Positions 16,853 through 26,164 of a stretch of DNA of 64,000 nt are shown one piece after another. A program made the position numbers and the translations under genes. The notes beneath the pieces are model-generated. The model was given only the letters and a program-made list of their open reading frames with translations. It was not told the origin of the DNA and ran no database searches. The first letter of the stretch is position 1, and each line of letters starts with the position of its first letter. This stretch comes from Paenibacillus solanacearum (GTDB taxonomy: Bacteria; Bacillota; Bacilli; Paenibacillales; NBRC-103111): contig NZ_CAJVAS010000001.1 in NCBI RefSeq assembly GCF_910593845.1, positions 248,001-312,000 of the forward strand, given 5' to 3'.

Positions 16853-17899
16853 ATGTACGAAGCCTACGAAGATGAAACAAGGCTGGAGAAAACAAGCCTC
16901 CGGTCGTTTCAATCGCCTTATCAAGATTTTTGCCGCTATACTTCATCGGTAACGCCGGGAATTCAGCTCGGCCTGAATGTTATAAAGCCGGAGAAGCCCG
17001 GCCCGATGCTCGTGCAGCTGCACGGCTGGCACATGAGTATGCCGAATCCGGTGCGGCGCGAGCATCCGGGAGAGCTGCCGTATGTTGTCGTGCAGGTCGA
17101 TATGCGGGGCCGAGCTTTCTCCGAAGGCGAACCGGACTGCAACGGCTGCGAGCTGATCGACATGTACGACGCCGTGCGCTTCGTACAGCAGGAGTACGCG
17201 GAATATTTACTGCCAGTAGAGCCGGCCATCTATCTCGAAGGAGGCAGCGGAGGCGGAGGGAATGTACTCGCCGCGGTAGCGAAGTTCCCGGACTTGTTCT
17301 CGGCGGCGACGGCATTATACGGCATTTCGGATTATGCCGCATGGTATGCGCAGGATGAAGCGGGCGAATTCCGCGACGAGATGGACGTGTGGATCGGCTG
17401 CAGCCCGGAAGCCAACGCGGAGCGGTACGAAGCGCGGAGCGGCCTGCGGTTGGCGGCCAATGTCCGGACGCCGCTGTATATGGCGCACGGGGACGGAGAT
17501 ATTCGGGTCCCCGTATCGCATTCCCGCGCCTACGTGCGCGAGATGGAACGTCTCGGCCGGCGTGCAGGGGTCCGTTACGACGAGCTGCCGGGCGTCGGCG
17601 CACGCGGCCATTTGACCGGCGTGTCCGAGGAGCAGCAGCGGCTGCTGGAGGAGGGATCGGAGCGCAATCGGCAGGATCACGCGCAGGCGCCGAGGCTGGA
17701 GGCGGCAGGCACGCTGCTTGTCGGCGGCTTCCTGTATACGAAGCATTTCCATATCCATCTGGACTCCGTCCATTCGCTCGCAACGGCGCATTACGATCTG
17801 CATTCGCGCCGAATTACAATGTACGCGGCCCGGCCTGTTCCTTATCGGATTACTTGGATGGATGGCAGCGAGGAACGGGGGATATGCAACAGTTATTGA
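16853..17899 (+). CDS. Alpha/beta hydrolase (S9/acetyl-xylan-esterase-like)
   Basis: A 348-residue cytoplasmic hydrolase. The oxyanion-hole region is VQLHGWHMS, the nucleophile sits in LEGGSGGGGN (Ser in a G-x-S-x-G context), the acid is the Asp in HGDGDIRVP, and the base is the His in ARGHLTG. The C-terminal 80 residues (after about 270) are not part of the hydrolase core and have no match I recognise. GGAGGGAATAAGCG precedes the ATG. It is the last gene of the amidohydrolase-Rieske operon and ends at a strong terminator. It could cleave an ester or amide of the imported compound before the other two enzymes act. Confidence 0.82.
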   Translation: MYEAYEDETRLEKTSLRSFQSPYQDFCRYTSSVTPGIQLGLNVIKPEKPGPMLVQLHGWHMSMPNPVRREHPGELPYVVVQVDMRGRAFSEGEPDCNGCELIDMYDAVRFVQQEYAEYLLPVEPAIYLEGGSGGGGNVLAAVAKFPDLFSAATALYGISDYAAWYAQDEAGEFRDEMDVWIGCSPEANAERYEARSGLRLAANVRTPLYMAHGDGDIRVPVSHSRAYVREMERLGRRAGVRYDELPGVGARGHLTGVSEEQQRLLEEGSERNRQDHAQAPRLEAAGTLLVGGFLYTKHFHIHLDSVHSLATAHYDLHSRRITMYAARPVPYRITWMDGSEERGICNSY

Positions 17900-17910
17900 A
17901 TACGGCCGTA

Positions 17911-17934
17911 ATCCCCCGCCATCGGGGGATTTTT
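17911..17934 (+). terminator. Rho-independent terminator of the amidohydrolase operon
   Basis: ATCCCCCG and CGGGGGAT form a perfect 8-bp stem with a 4-base loop, followed by TTTT. Confidence 0.88.
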
Positions 17935-18089
17935 CAGCATGGAGGGATGAATGGAACGTTCCCGGAACATAAAGAAAGCGATTTGTGCTAAAGATAATCG
18001 ATTTAATAGGTATTTCTTTTGTCACATTTCAATTAAACTAAAGGGTAGGCCTCATGACGCAACCAATAACCGAGACGGAGGAATGGACA

Positions 18090-19028
18090 ATGACGGACAC
18101 GTTTTCGATCGCCGTAATTCCGGACACGCAAATTTTATCGGCCCGACACGAATCGGCCTTTACCGGATTAACCCGGTGGATTGCGGATCAAGCGGATGCC
18201 TTGAATCTGAAGATGGTGCTGCACGTAGGGGACGTGGTGAACGCAGGAGAGACGAAGGAAGAGCAGTACGGGATCGCCCAGCAGGCGCTCAACGTCATTC
18301 ATGAAGCGGATATTCCAATGCTCATTGCGATAGGCAACCATGATTACGATAATCAGGTAAAGATCGACAGAAGCTCCCGTCTGTTCAATCAGTATTTCGG
18401 ACAATCCGTTTACGGCAGCAAGCCTTGGTTCGGCGCAACGTTCGAAGAAGGGAAATCCGAGAACAGCTATGCGAAGCTGAACATCGAAGGCGGCAAATTC
18501 ATTTTTGTATCGCTGGAGTTTGGCCCTCGAGACGAAGTGATCGACTGGTGCAACGCCATTTTGCGCGCCCATTCGGATCATGAGGCGATCGTCATGACGC
18601 ACAGCTATATGTATATGAAAGGGGAAAGAACGAAGCACGGCAATACGCATAATCCGAAAATTTATCCCGGCGCGTCCGGCGCGAATGACGGAGAGGACCT
18701 GTGGCATAAGTCGTTCAAGCATCATCCCAATCTGATCGCCGTATTTTCCGGTCATCATATTCCTCATAACCTCAGCTACCGGATCGATCTCGGCGAGAGC
18801 GGCAACCCGGTGTTTCAATCGTTTCAAAATTGGCAAAGCGCGCCAAACGGGGGCGAGGGACGCTTGCGAATCGTCAAGTACCAGCCTTCCACCAAGCAGT
18901 TGACGGTTCAGGTGTTCAATCCGTTATCGGGCAAATATGAAACGGAAGATGGATGCGAACTCAGTGTCCGGCTCACGGCAGAACAAATAGGCGAAGTTCA
19001 ATTCCCGACAATCACCGCCGACGTGTGA
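18090..19028 (+). CDS. Calcineurin-like metallophosphoesterase
   Basis: A 312-residue protein with the full set of metallophosphatase motifs: IAVIPDTQ at the start, HVGDVVN, GNHDYDN, VMTHSYMY and FSGHHIPHN. It probably hydrolyses a phosphodiester or phosphomonoester. There is no signal peptide. The ATG at 18090 is preferred because GGAGGAA lies 6-7 bases upstream; an ATG at 18054 with a weaker site is possible. It stands alone between two terminators, so it is its own transcription unit. Related proteins are common in Paenibacillus and usually unassigned. Confidence 0.85.
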   Translation: MTDTFSIAVIPDTQILSARHESAFTGLTRWIADQADALNLKMVLHVGDVVNAGETKEEQYGIAQQALNVIHEADIPMLIAIGNHDYDNQVKIDRSSRLFNQYFGQSVYGSKPWFGATFEEGKSENSYAKLNIEGGKFIFVSLEFGPRDEVIDWCNAILRAHSDHEAIVMTHSYMYMKGERTKHGNTHNPKIYPGASGANDGEDLWHKSFKHHPNLIAVFSGHHIPHNLSYRIDLGESGNPVFQSFQNWQSAPNGGEGRLRIVKYQPSTKQLTVQVFNPLSGKYETEDGCELSVRLTAEQIGEVQFPTITADV

Positions 19029-19114
19029 GTCTAATCCGGCCTGCCGAGGGAGCGAGTAAGGAAAACATGTGAAACCGATACACAAACGTGAAATGATTTC
19101 TGATGTTTTGTGAT

Positions 19115-19153
19115 AAGCTGTAGTTGGACGCTTGTTCATCTACAGCTTTTTTT
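19115..19153 (+). terminator. Rho-independent terminator after the phosphoesterase gene
   Basis: AAGCTGTAG and CTACAGCTT form a perfect 9-bp stem around a 16-base loop, followed by a T-run. Confidence 0.85.
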
Positions 19154-19273
19154 ATGTGCGAGTCGCTAAAATATTCATCGGCTGGTCCATCGTGAGCGGC
19201 TGTATTTCCATTGACCCGCTTCATAATGAAACATGAATTTGCAACGGATTTTATCGTGAAAGGAAGATGGGTT

Positions 19274-20485
19274 ATGAACACGGCGCAGTTGAAGCCGCTG
19301 CCGATTGACTCCGACCTGCAGCAGTATGATCGGCAAGCGGTTCGTCTCCTGGAGATGCTGAAGTCGGATGATTTCGAATCCTCCCGCTTCATGCAGACGA
19401 ATTCGCTCTTTCTTGACATTCCCGCTTCAGCGAAGGAACAACGGGAGCTGACGCTCTGCGAGACGCGGCTCATCATCGCCCGGGGCTACGGGTTCGGAAG
19501 CTGGGAGGAGCTCGCACGTTTCGCATCGGAAGCTTCGCGAAGCCATTCGCCGGCGGCGATGTTTGAATCGGCGGTTGAGGCGGTGATTGCCGGCGATACC
19601 GAAGCGCTTGAAGCGCTGCTGCAGAAGCGCCCGGCGTTGGTTCGGGAGCGGTCGATGAGAAGACACCAAGCGACGCTGCTTCATTACATCGGAGCGAACG
19701 GCGTGGAGGCGTACCGCCAACGGACGCCGGGTAACGCCGTTCACGTTGCGGCCTTGCTGCTGCATGCCGGCTCAGAGGTCGATGCGGTCGCCGCCATGTA
19801 CGGCCAAGATACGGCGTTCGGCCTCGTGGCGACGAGCGTCCATCCGGCTCGCGCCGGCGTGCAGATCGCCCTCATGGAGACGCTGCTGGAGGCAGGTGCG
19901 TCGATAGACGGCGCTCCCGGAGACATGCCTATCGTCAATGCATGTCTGGCTAACGGACGGCCGCAAGCCGCCGCTTTTCTGGCGGAGCGCGGAGCTCGGC
20001 TTGACCTCGAAGGAGCTGCAGGGTTGGGGCAGCTGGACCGGGTGAAGCGCGATTTCGACGAAGACGGGCATTTGAACGCGAATGCGACAATTGCGCAGCT
20101 GGAGTCAGGCTTCATGTGGGCGTGCGAATACGGCCATGCCGATGTTGTCGAGTTTTTGATGGACCGCGGGGTTGATCCGGGGATGCAGGTGCGCGGCATG
20201 AGCGGTATGCATTGGGCGGCTGTCGGCGGGCAGCCGGACGTCGTCAAGCTGCTCCTCAAACGCGCCGCACCGCTGGAGGCAAGGAACATGTATGGCGCAA
20301 CCGTACTGGGACAAGCGGTATGGGCAGCCGATCATAGCGATCCGGTATGCCATTGGCCGCTGCTTCACCCGGATTGGGGCGCCGTCATCCGCATGCTGAT
20401 CGACGCAGGCGCCGATCGCAACGCTTCTCCGGGCTTACAGGAACGCGCACGCGAAGTGCTGCACAGGTACGAATCCAACTCATAA
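19274..20485 (+). CDS. Ankyrin-repeat protein
   Basis: A 403-residue soluble protein. The N-terminal 90 residues form a non-repeat helical region, including ARGYGFGSWEELARFA, a motif often found before bacterial ankyrin arrays. From about residue 95 onward, degenerate ankyrin repeats are visible: AAMFESAVEAVIAGDTEALE, VHVAALLLHAGSEVDAVAAM, ALMETLLEAGASIDGA, WACEYGHADVVEFLMDRGVD and HWAAVGGQPDVVKLLLKRAA. Such proteins mediate protein-protein contacts; no enzymatic motif is present. AAAGGAAG lies about 9 bases before the ATG at 19274; an in-frame ATG at 19226 is an alternative. It is a single-gene unit with a terminator. Confidence 0.85.
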   Translation: MNTAQLKPLPIDSDLQQYDRQAVRLLEMLKSDDFESSRFMQTNSLFLDIPASAKEQRELTLCETRLIIARGYGFGSWEELARFASEASRSHSPAAMFESAVEAVIAGDTEALEALLQKRPALVRERSMRRHQATLLHYIGANGVEAYRQRTPGNAVHVAALLLHAGSEVDAVAAMYGQDTAFGLVATSVHPARAGVQIALMETLLEAGASIDGAPGDMPIVNACLANGRPQAAAFLAERGARLDLEGAAGLGQLDRVKRDFDEDGHLNANATIAQLESGFMWACEYGHADVVEFLMDRGVDPGMQVRGMSGMHWAAVGGQPDVVKLLLKRAAPLEARNMYGATVLGQAVWAADHSDPVCHWPLLHPDWGAVIRMLIDAGADRNASPGLQERAREVLHRYESNS

Positions 20486-20501
20486 GGCATGCGATACATT
20501 G

Positions 20502-20539
20502 AAACGTCTGCCCATTCGGAACCGGAGGGTAGGCGTTTT
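20502..20539 (+). terminator. Terminator after the ankyrin gene
   Basis: AAACGTCTGCCC pairs with GGGTAGGCGTTT (two G-U pairs) around a 13-base loop, and a short T-rich tract follows. Confidence 0.7.
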
Positions 20540-20854
20540 GTTGCAATGAAAATGGTTGGAACTCTTTTAACCACCCAGCCCGTTGGGCGTTCCATGAATA
20601 ACGCGGATGCTCTATGCAAACGGTGCGAATGGATAGAATGAGGTAAAAAGAGGTGAGTGTGAAGCATTCTAGTTGCGCGAGCTGCAGACGGGAGGATATC
20701 CCGCCGATGCGGACAAGCTGCCGGAGCCGCAGGGCTGACGATAACTTCCGGCCTGTCCGTGCCATTCGTTCCGGTCGGATAGGCTCTTTTCTTTTTTGTC
20801 CGAATATGATAGCGTTTACAACGAATAGCATACCAATTGCGGGGGGTGCTTATC
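20540..20854 (+). promoter_or_regulatory. Structured leader region before the sensor kinase, with terminator and cre-like site
   Basis: About 300 bases with no convincing gene. A CGGGA/TCCCG hairpin lies near 20689-20703, followed by GC-rich pairing segments. At 20751-20797 GCCTGTCCG pairs with CGGATAGGC (one G-U pair) and is followed by a long T-rich run, a strong terminator. It is followed by a -10-like TATGAT (20805-20810) and TGATAGCGTTTACA (20807-20820), which matches the CcpA cre consensus except at one position. The ribosome site GGGGGG is 8 bases before the GTG start. Confidence 0.55.
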
Positions 20855-22642
20855 GTGAAAGACAAGATCGGATTTTTCGCGCTGTCTTCTTTGAAAAACC
20901 GGTTGTTTCTCGCATTTCTGCTGCTTATTCTTCTGCCTTACTCCTTCCTCCAACTCCACAGCATCAGCACCATCGAGCATTCGTTCGAATCGCAAATTAT
21001 TAATCAAAACACGGAGCAGCTGGAGCAGCTCAAAATGATGTTCGAAGATTTGCGAAGCACGGTGTTTCGCATCGCGATCCGTCTCGAGAAAGATCCCGCC
21101 GTTACCGGCGCGTTGAACCGAACAACGCCGGCAGACGAAGAAGAAGCCCGCAAGCAGCTGGCAAGCTTATGGAATGAAATCAACGGCAAAATTCTTCCTT
21201 CTCCTTATGTGTACTACGCCCTGCTCGGACGGGACGGCAAACAGTACGCGTCCTATATCCCCCACATGCCGCTAACCTACGATGACGCAATGAACGGGAA
21301 GGCCGGCGCGGCGCTGACGGGCGAACAAACGGCGTACGCCTGGGTTCCCGACGAAGCGAGCGACCTGCGGCCGGAAGACAGCCGAAGCGCCCGTCTGTTA
21401 ACGCTGTATTTGATCCTTCATGACGGTTCCGGCGGCCGGGCAGGGTTATTGCGCATCGCGATCGATGTGCAGGCCTGGCTGTCCTCCATGGTGAGGAGCT
21501 TTCCGATTACGCAAGACTTCTTCTTGGTTGATGGCAACGGATCGATCCTCGGGGGTACCGGGGAACCGGCCGACCCCGTGTTGACCGCATTTGCCCGGTC
21601 GGAGGCAGAGCAATTGGACAGCACGCACCGGATGGAAGGCAAGTATCTGTATAACCGGATGCCGGTGCCGGCGATGCAATGGACGCTGGTCAGCCGTTTT
21701 CCGATCCAGCAGTTTTTCGGCGACGTCGGGCAGATGAAACGGCAAACGCTCACGACCTTCCTTCTGTTTACGTTCCTGTTCGTCGTCATTACGTTCTTTA
21801 TTTTATCGACGCTCACCCGGCCGCTTCGGCTGCTGCAGAAGAAGATGGCGGAGGTCGCGGACAAACAGCTGGTAACCTACCTGCATACCGGGAACTACAA
21901 AGGCGAAGTGTTGCTGCTCGCCAAGACGTTCAATCAGATGATCAGCGATTTGCAGGCGCTCTTGCAGCGGCTCAAAGCCGAAGAGAGGCAGAAGGAAGCG
22001 GTCCGGTTTCAGGTGCTCCTGTCGCAGATGAACCCTCATTTCTTGCTCAACACCTTGAATGTGGTGAAATGGAACGTGCTCGGCAAAGGCGATGAAGAGA
22101 CGGCTGCGATCTGCGTTGCGCTCGGCAAGCTGCTGGAAACGGGCCTCAACGACGAAACGGATCTCGTTCATTTCCGGGTGGAGCGGGAGCTGACGGAAGC
22201 GTATGTGTCCATTCAATCGTTCCGCTACGAGCAAAGCTTCGAGATTCGGTGGGAATGCGACGAAGGGCTTGCCTATGCGCTGGTCCCGAAGCTGAGCCTG
22301 CAGCCGCTTGTCGAGAACGCGATCTTTCACGGGTTATCCGGCAAGGGGAAGGGCGGGATCATCTGGATTCGCGCGGGCGTCGAGCAGAACCGTTGTTATT
22401 TGGAGGTGGAAGATAACGGCGCCGGCTGGAACCCGGCGGCCTCGGTCAATGCCGCCCGCAAACGGAAAGGGATCGGACTGAAAAATACGAAAGAACGGCT
22501 CGAGCTGCTGTTCAAGCAGCAGGCGACGCTCGAGATTCATCCGCTGGCGGAAGGAACGCGGGTACGGCTCGGCTTTCCGCTGCTGCTCGCGAGACCGTAT
22601 GAAGAAGGGGGAGCGAATCATGTGGAACGTGCTGCTCGTTGA
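20855..22642 (+). CDS. Sensor histidine kinase, YesM type
   Basis: A 595-residue membrane kinase. Transmembrane helix 1 is at about residues 13-35, an extracellular sensor domain follows, helix 2 is at about 299-320 (TFLLFTFLFVVITFFILST), then a HAMP linker. The His_kinase domain has LLSQMNPHFLLNTLNVVKW with the phospho-accepting His near 395. The HATPase domain has QPLVENAIFHGL, VEDNGAGW and GIGLKNTKERL. Kinases of this type sense extracellular sugars and phosphorylate AraC-type response regulators. The GTG at 20855 is chosen for the GGGGGG site 8 bases upstream. It overlaps the regulator gene by 23 bases and lies upstream of an ABC importer that it probably controls. Confidence 0.93.
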   Translation: MKDKIGFFALSSLKNRLFLAFLLLILLPYSFLQLHSISTIEHSFESQIINQNTEQLEQLKMMFEDLRSTVFRIAIRLEKDPAVTGALNRTTPADEEEARKQLASLWNEINGKILPSPYVYYALLGRDGKQYASYIPHMPLTYDDAMNGKAGAALTGEQTAYAWVPDEASDLRPEDSRSARLLTLYLILHDGSGGRAGLLRIAIDVQAWLSSMVRSFPITQDFFLVDGNGSILGGTGEPADPVLTAFARSEAEQLDSTHRMEGKYLYNRMPVPAMQWTLVSRFPIQQFFGDVGQMKRQTLTTFLLFTFLFVVITFFILSTLTRPLRLLQKKMAEVADKQLVTYLHTGNYKGEVLLLAKTFNQMISDLQALLQRLKAEERQKEAVRFQVLLSQMNPHFLLNTLNVVKWNVLGKGDEETAAICVALGKLLETGLNDETDLVHFRVERELTEAYVSIQSFRYEQSFEIRWECDEGLAYALVPKLSLQPLVENAIFHGLSGKGKGGIIWIRAGVEQNRCYLEVEDNGAGWNPAASVNAARKRKGIGLKNTKERLELLFKQQATLEIHPLAEGTRVRLGFPLLLARPYEEGGANHVERAAR

Positions 22643-24092
22643 AGACGAGGCTTTTGTCCGGCGATCGCTCAGGCAGCTTGTCCCGTGGGAGGCGATGGGG
22701 TTCGCGATCGTCGGCGAAGCGGGGGACGGGCGAGAGGCGCTGGCGCTGATGCATGACTGTTCGCCGGATCTGGTCATCGCCGATATTGTGATGCCGGTCA
22801 TGGACGGGATTGAGCTAATGAAGCGCGCCAGGGAGGAAGGGCTGGAATGCGCGTTCGTCATGTTGACCTGCATGAACGAATTCGAGTATGCCCGCCAAGC
22901 GCTCGAATACGGAGCGTCGGCGTACTTGCTGAAGCTGTCGATGAACGTACAGGCCATCGAGGAAACGCTGAACAAGGTGAAGCGCCAGCTGGTGCGCGAT
23001 TTGCTGGCGAGATCCCGGTCGCACCGGCAGCCGTTCGAATCGGTATACCGCGACATGTGGCAGTCGATCGCCGAAGGGAAAGCGGCGCTGTGGCTGCCGA
23101 CGGGCGAGGAACCCGGCGGGTATGGACGCTTCCGATCGGTCGCGATCGTTTCCTTTCTGCACGGGACGGATCGCTTCACGCCGGAAACGTTCCTGGAGCT
23201 CGGCATCGTATCGCCGGGGTGCCGTGCCGTGCTGCACATGCATTCGCATTTCGGCCAAACGACGGTATTCGTCTGGGACCCTGCGGCGTTCCGGCCGCAA
23301 GCAAGCCGCTGCTCCATCCCTTGGCCGGCGGTCTATGCGCGGCCCGTGGAGCGCGACGAGCTGTCCGAAGCGTGGAGGCGCGTGCTGCGCACAATGGACC
23401 GGATCTGGTACGAAGGCGCATCGGGCTTCATCGAGGCCGACGCGCCGGACCGGCTCCCCGCTGCGGCCGCCACACTCCGCTGGGACACCGAGCGCGAGTG
23501 GATTCAAAGCTTCGAGCAGCATAAGGCCGATGAGCTCCAAAGCCGGCTGCAGGCCGGATGGAAGGAGATGGCGGAGCGCCGTCTGCCGATGGCCGCCGTG
23601 AAGGAAACGGCGCTGCGCGTAGACCGGATCTTAGCGCTCATCGCCGGAGAGACCGGCACGCCGGAGGAAGAGTACATGGCCAGCGTCTCTCATGAGGAGC
23701 TTGGCCGTCGTCTGCTCTCCAGTGCGGAACGGTATGCGCTCAAGTACGGCGACGTGAACGAATCGGCCACGGGTCATCCGGAAATCGACAAGGCGCTAAG
23801 GCACATCCGCCGTCATTATTACGACGATTTGACGCTGAAGTCGATCGCTGCGCTTGTCGCCATGGATGAAGCGTATTTCAGCGCGCTGTTCAAAAGAAAA
23901 ACGGGTGTCACGTTAATGCATCACATTCAGCAGATTCGCATCGGCGCGGCCAAGCGGCTCTTGGAACGGACGAAGCTGCCGGTTGCGGAAGTCGGAGAGC
24001 GGGTCGGCTATCCGAACGCCAATTATTTCATTAAAATTTTCAGGCGCTGGACCGGGACGACGCCGAGCGAATATCGAGTTGGCACAAACTAA
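22620..24092 (+). CDS. Response regulator, YesN/AraC type
   Basis: A 490-residue two-domain regulator. The receiver domain (1-120) has the acidic pair in LLVEDEAF and the phospho-acceptor Asp55 in VIADIVMPVMDG. The AraC double helix-turn-helix occupies about 385-490, with IAALVAMDEAYFSALFKRKT and VGERVGYPNANYFIKIFRRW. The roughly 250 residues between have no recognised domain. The ATG at 22620 follows AAGGGGGAG and overlaps the kinase gene, so the pair is translationally coupled. Its likely target is the promoter of the importer genes starting at 24277, about 180 bases downstream. Confidence 0.93.
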   Translation: MWNVLLVEDEAFVRRSLRQLVPWEAMGFAIVGEAGDGREALALMHDCSPDLVIADIVMPVMDGIELMKRAREEGLECAFVMLTCMNEFEYARQALEYGASAYLLKLSMNVQAIEETLNKVKRQLVRDLLARSRSHRQPFESVYRDMWQSIAEGKAALWLPTGEEPGGYGRFRSVAIVSFLHGTDRFTPETFLELGIVSPGCRAVLHMHSHFGQTTVFVWDPAAFRPQASRCSIPWPAVYARPVERDELSEAWRRVLRTMDRIWYEGASGFIEADAPDRLPAAAATLRWDTEREWIQSFEQHKADELQSRLQAGWKEMAERRLPMAAVKETALRVDRILALIAGETGTPEEEYMASVSHEELGRRLLSSAERYALKYGDVNESATGHPEIDKALRHIRRHYYDDLTLKSIAALVAMDEAYFSALFKRKTGVTLMHHIQQIRIGAAKRLLERTKLPVAEVGERVGYPNANYFIKIFRRWTGTTPSEYRVGTN

Positions 24093-24276
24093 CAAAATTT
24101 GTTCCATTACTCTCCAAAAAATGTTCCTTATCCCATACATAACCAGATGGTATCGTGGAATCAGGCAAAGATCGCGCACTTTAGCGGGCCAAGCGATGTC
24201 AACCGGCGATGGTCAGCCGAACGGCGCATCCGTTTGACGCCCGAACCGAGGGGAAGCGAAGCAGCGAGGAAAGGAT

Positions 24277-25254
24277 GTGAGGCTGTTGAATCCTGACGCG
24301 AGGAAAGCGAATCCGGCCGCCAAGCTGCGGACGGCAGGCGCCAGGCCAAGGAACAAGCTGAAGGCCATCTGGGCGTACAAGGAATTTTATATCATGCTGC
24401 TGCCCGGCGTGATCTATTACTTGATTTATAAATATGTCCCGATGTACGGCGTCATCATCGCGTTCAAGGACTATGACATGATGGAAGGCATCCTCGGCAG
24501 TCCGTGGGCCGATCCATGGTACAAATACATTCAGCAATTTTATGAATCGCCGTACTTCTCCCAGCTGCTTACGAATACGCTGCTCATCAGCGTCTACAAG
24601 CTGCTGTTCGGCATGGTGCCGCCGATCGCGCTGGCGATCTTGCTGAACGAATGCAGGGTGCGCTGGTTTAAGTCGCTCGTGCAGACGCTCAGCTATATGC
24701 CGCACTTCTTATCCTGGGTCATCATCTATGGCATCCTGCTCATGTTCTTCTCGCAGGATTCGGGCATCGTCAACCGATGGCTTGTGGATGCAGGCAGCAA
24801 AGCCGTTCCGTTTTTGACCTCGACCGACTGGTTCCGCAGCGTGCTCGTCGGCTCGGAAATATGGCAAAATCTCGGTTGGGGCGCGATCATTTATTTGGCC
24901 GCCATTGCCGGCATCGATCCGACGCTGTACGAGGCCGGACGGGTGGACGGCGCAAGCCGTCTGCGCATGGTGTGGCACATCACGCTGCCCGGCATCCGCC
25001 ACGTCATCGTGCTGCTGCTTATCTTGCGGCTGGGCCATATGCTCGATGCGGGCTTCGAGCAAATCTACATCTTGTACAACGTTCACGTGTATCCGGTCGC
25101 AGACATTCTGGACACCTGGGTATTCAGGACAGGCCTGGAGCAGTGGAATTACAGCCTCGCTTCGGCGGTCGGGTTGTTCAAATCGGCGATCGGTCTCATC
25201 CTGGTGTATATCTCCAATTCCTTGTCCAGACGTTGGGGGGAGAACATATGGTAA
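24277..25254 (+). CDS. ABC transporter permease, LplB/YteP type
   Basis: A 325-residue permease with an N-terminal signature of the oligosaccharide subgroup: EFYIMLLPGVIYYLIYKYVP then MYGVIIAFKDYD. The EAA loop reads LYEAGRVDGASRLRMVWHIT. It has about six membrane helices. The GTG at 24277 lies after GAGGAAAGGAT; a TTG three codons later is possible. It overlaps the next permease by 7 bases. LplB/YtcP/LipO importers take up complex oligosaccharides such as unsaturated galacturonides. The upstream kinase/regulator pair is the usual partner. Confidence 0.92.
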   Translation: MRLLNPDARKANPAAKLRTAGARPRNKLKAIWAYKEFYIMLLPGVIYYLIYKYVPMYGVIIAFKDYDMMEGILGSPWADPWYKYIQQFYESPYFSQLLTNTLLISVYKLLFGMVPPIALAILLNECRVRWFKSLVQTLSYMPHFLSWVIIYGILLMFFSQDSGIVNRWLVDAGSKAVPFLTSTDWFRSVLVGSEIWQNLGWGAIIYLAAIAGIDPTLYEAGRVDGASRLRMVWHITLPGIRHVIVLLLILRLGHMLDAGFEQIYILYNVHVYPVADILDTWVFRTGLEQWNYSLASAVGLFKSAIGLILVYISNSLSRRWGENIW

Positions 25255-26108
25255 GCAACACGGAAGATAAGCTGTTCCAGGCCGTCAGCTATTGTATTCT
25301 GGCGATCGTCGGCCTTGCCGCCGTCATCCCGCTGCTGTATGTGTTTTCCGTCTCGCTTACGCCTTTTGCCGAGGTGCTGCGTCATGGAGGGTACGTGCTG
25401 TTTCCGAAAGAAATTACGTTCAATGCCTACCAGAAGCTGATCGGCACGTCGACCATTCCAAGGTCGCTTGGCGTCACCGTCTACATCACCGTCGTCGGCA
25501 CGGCGATCAATCTGATCCTGACGACACTCGTCGCTTATCCGCTGAGCCGCAAATATTTGCCCGGACGCAGCGCGTTCCTCGTCATGGTCGTCTTCACGCT
25601 GCTGTTCAGCGGAGGCATCATTCCTACGTATCTGGTGGTGAAAGCGACGGGGCTGATCGACAGCTTGTGGGCGCTCATCCTGCCGACGGCCGTGTCGAGC
25701 TTCAATGTGCTCATTATGAAAAGCTTTTTCGAGCAGCTGCCGGAGGAATTGTTCGAATCGGCCCGCATGGACGGGGCCCGGGAATTCCGCATTCTGGTTC
25801 AGCTCACGGTGCCGCTCTCGCTGCCCGTTATGATCACGGTAGGGCTGTTTTACGCGGTGGGTCATTGGAATTCTTTCTTTAGCGCCATTATGTACGTGAC
25901 CGATCGGACGCTCTTTCCGCTCCAGGTCGTTGTCCGCGAGATTTTGATGCTCTCGCAGCAGCCGCTCGAAAACGCCGAAGACCAGGTTCCGACCGTAACG
26001 ATGCAGATGGCCGCCGTCATCTTTGCCAGTGCGCCAATATTGGCCGTATATCCGTTTCTGCAAAAGCATTTCACCAAGGGCATGCTGCTCGGTTCCATCA
26101 AAGGTTGA
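25248..26108 (+). CDS. ABC transporter permease, YtcP/YesQ type
   Basis: A 286-residue permease. Typical features are VIPLLYVFSVSLTPFAEV at the first helix, AYPLSRKYLPGRSAFLVMVV, the conserved FSGGIIPTYLVVKATGLIDS, and the EAA-type loop LPEELFESARMDGAREFRI. The C-terminus ends in the family pattern QKHFTKGMLLGSIKG. The ATG at 25248 has GGGGGGAGAACAT before it and overlaps the previous stop. The reading frame continues upstream inside the previous gene, but that stretch is not coding. It forms a heterodimer with the LplB-type permease. Confidence 0.93.
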   Translation: MVSNTEDKLFQAVSYCILAIVGLAAVIPLLYVFSVSLTPFAEVLRHGGYVLFPKEITFNAYQKLIGTSTIPRSLGVTVYITVVGTAINLILTTLVAYPLSRKYLPGRSAFLVMVVFTLLFSGGIIPTYLVVKATGLIDSLWALILPTAVSSFNVLIMKSFFEQLPEELFESARMDGAREFRILVQLTVPLSLPVMITVGLFYAVGHWNSFFSAIMYVTDRTLFPLQVVVREILMLSQQPLENAEDQVPTVTMQMAAVIFASAPILAVYPFLQKHFTKGMLLGSIKG

Positions 26109-26164
26109 ACGTCCGGCCTTCAGCCGGCATCAATACAGATTCGATTGGAAGGAAGGGGAAGCGC

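Noticed and set aside
22815-23540. Frames on other strands inside the response regulator middle region
   Set aside because: The linker region lacks a recognised domain, which made alternatives worth considering, but none has a motif or start site and the main frame is continuous.
24777-25247. Upstream extension of the YtcP-type permease frame
   Set aside because: It lies entirely inside the preceding permease gene in another frame; the ATG at 25248 has a proper ribosome site and begins the family fold.
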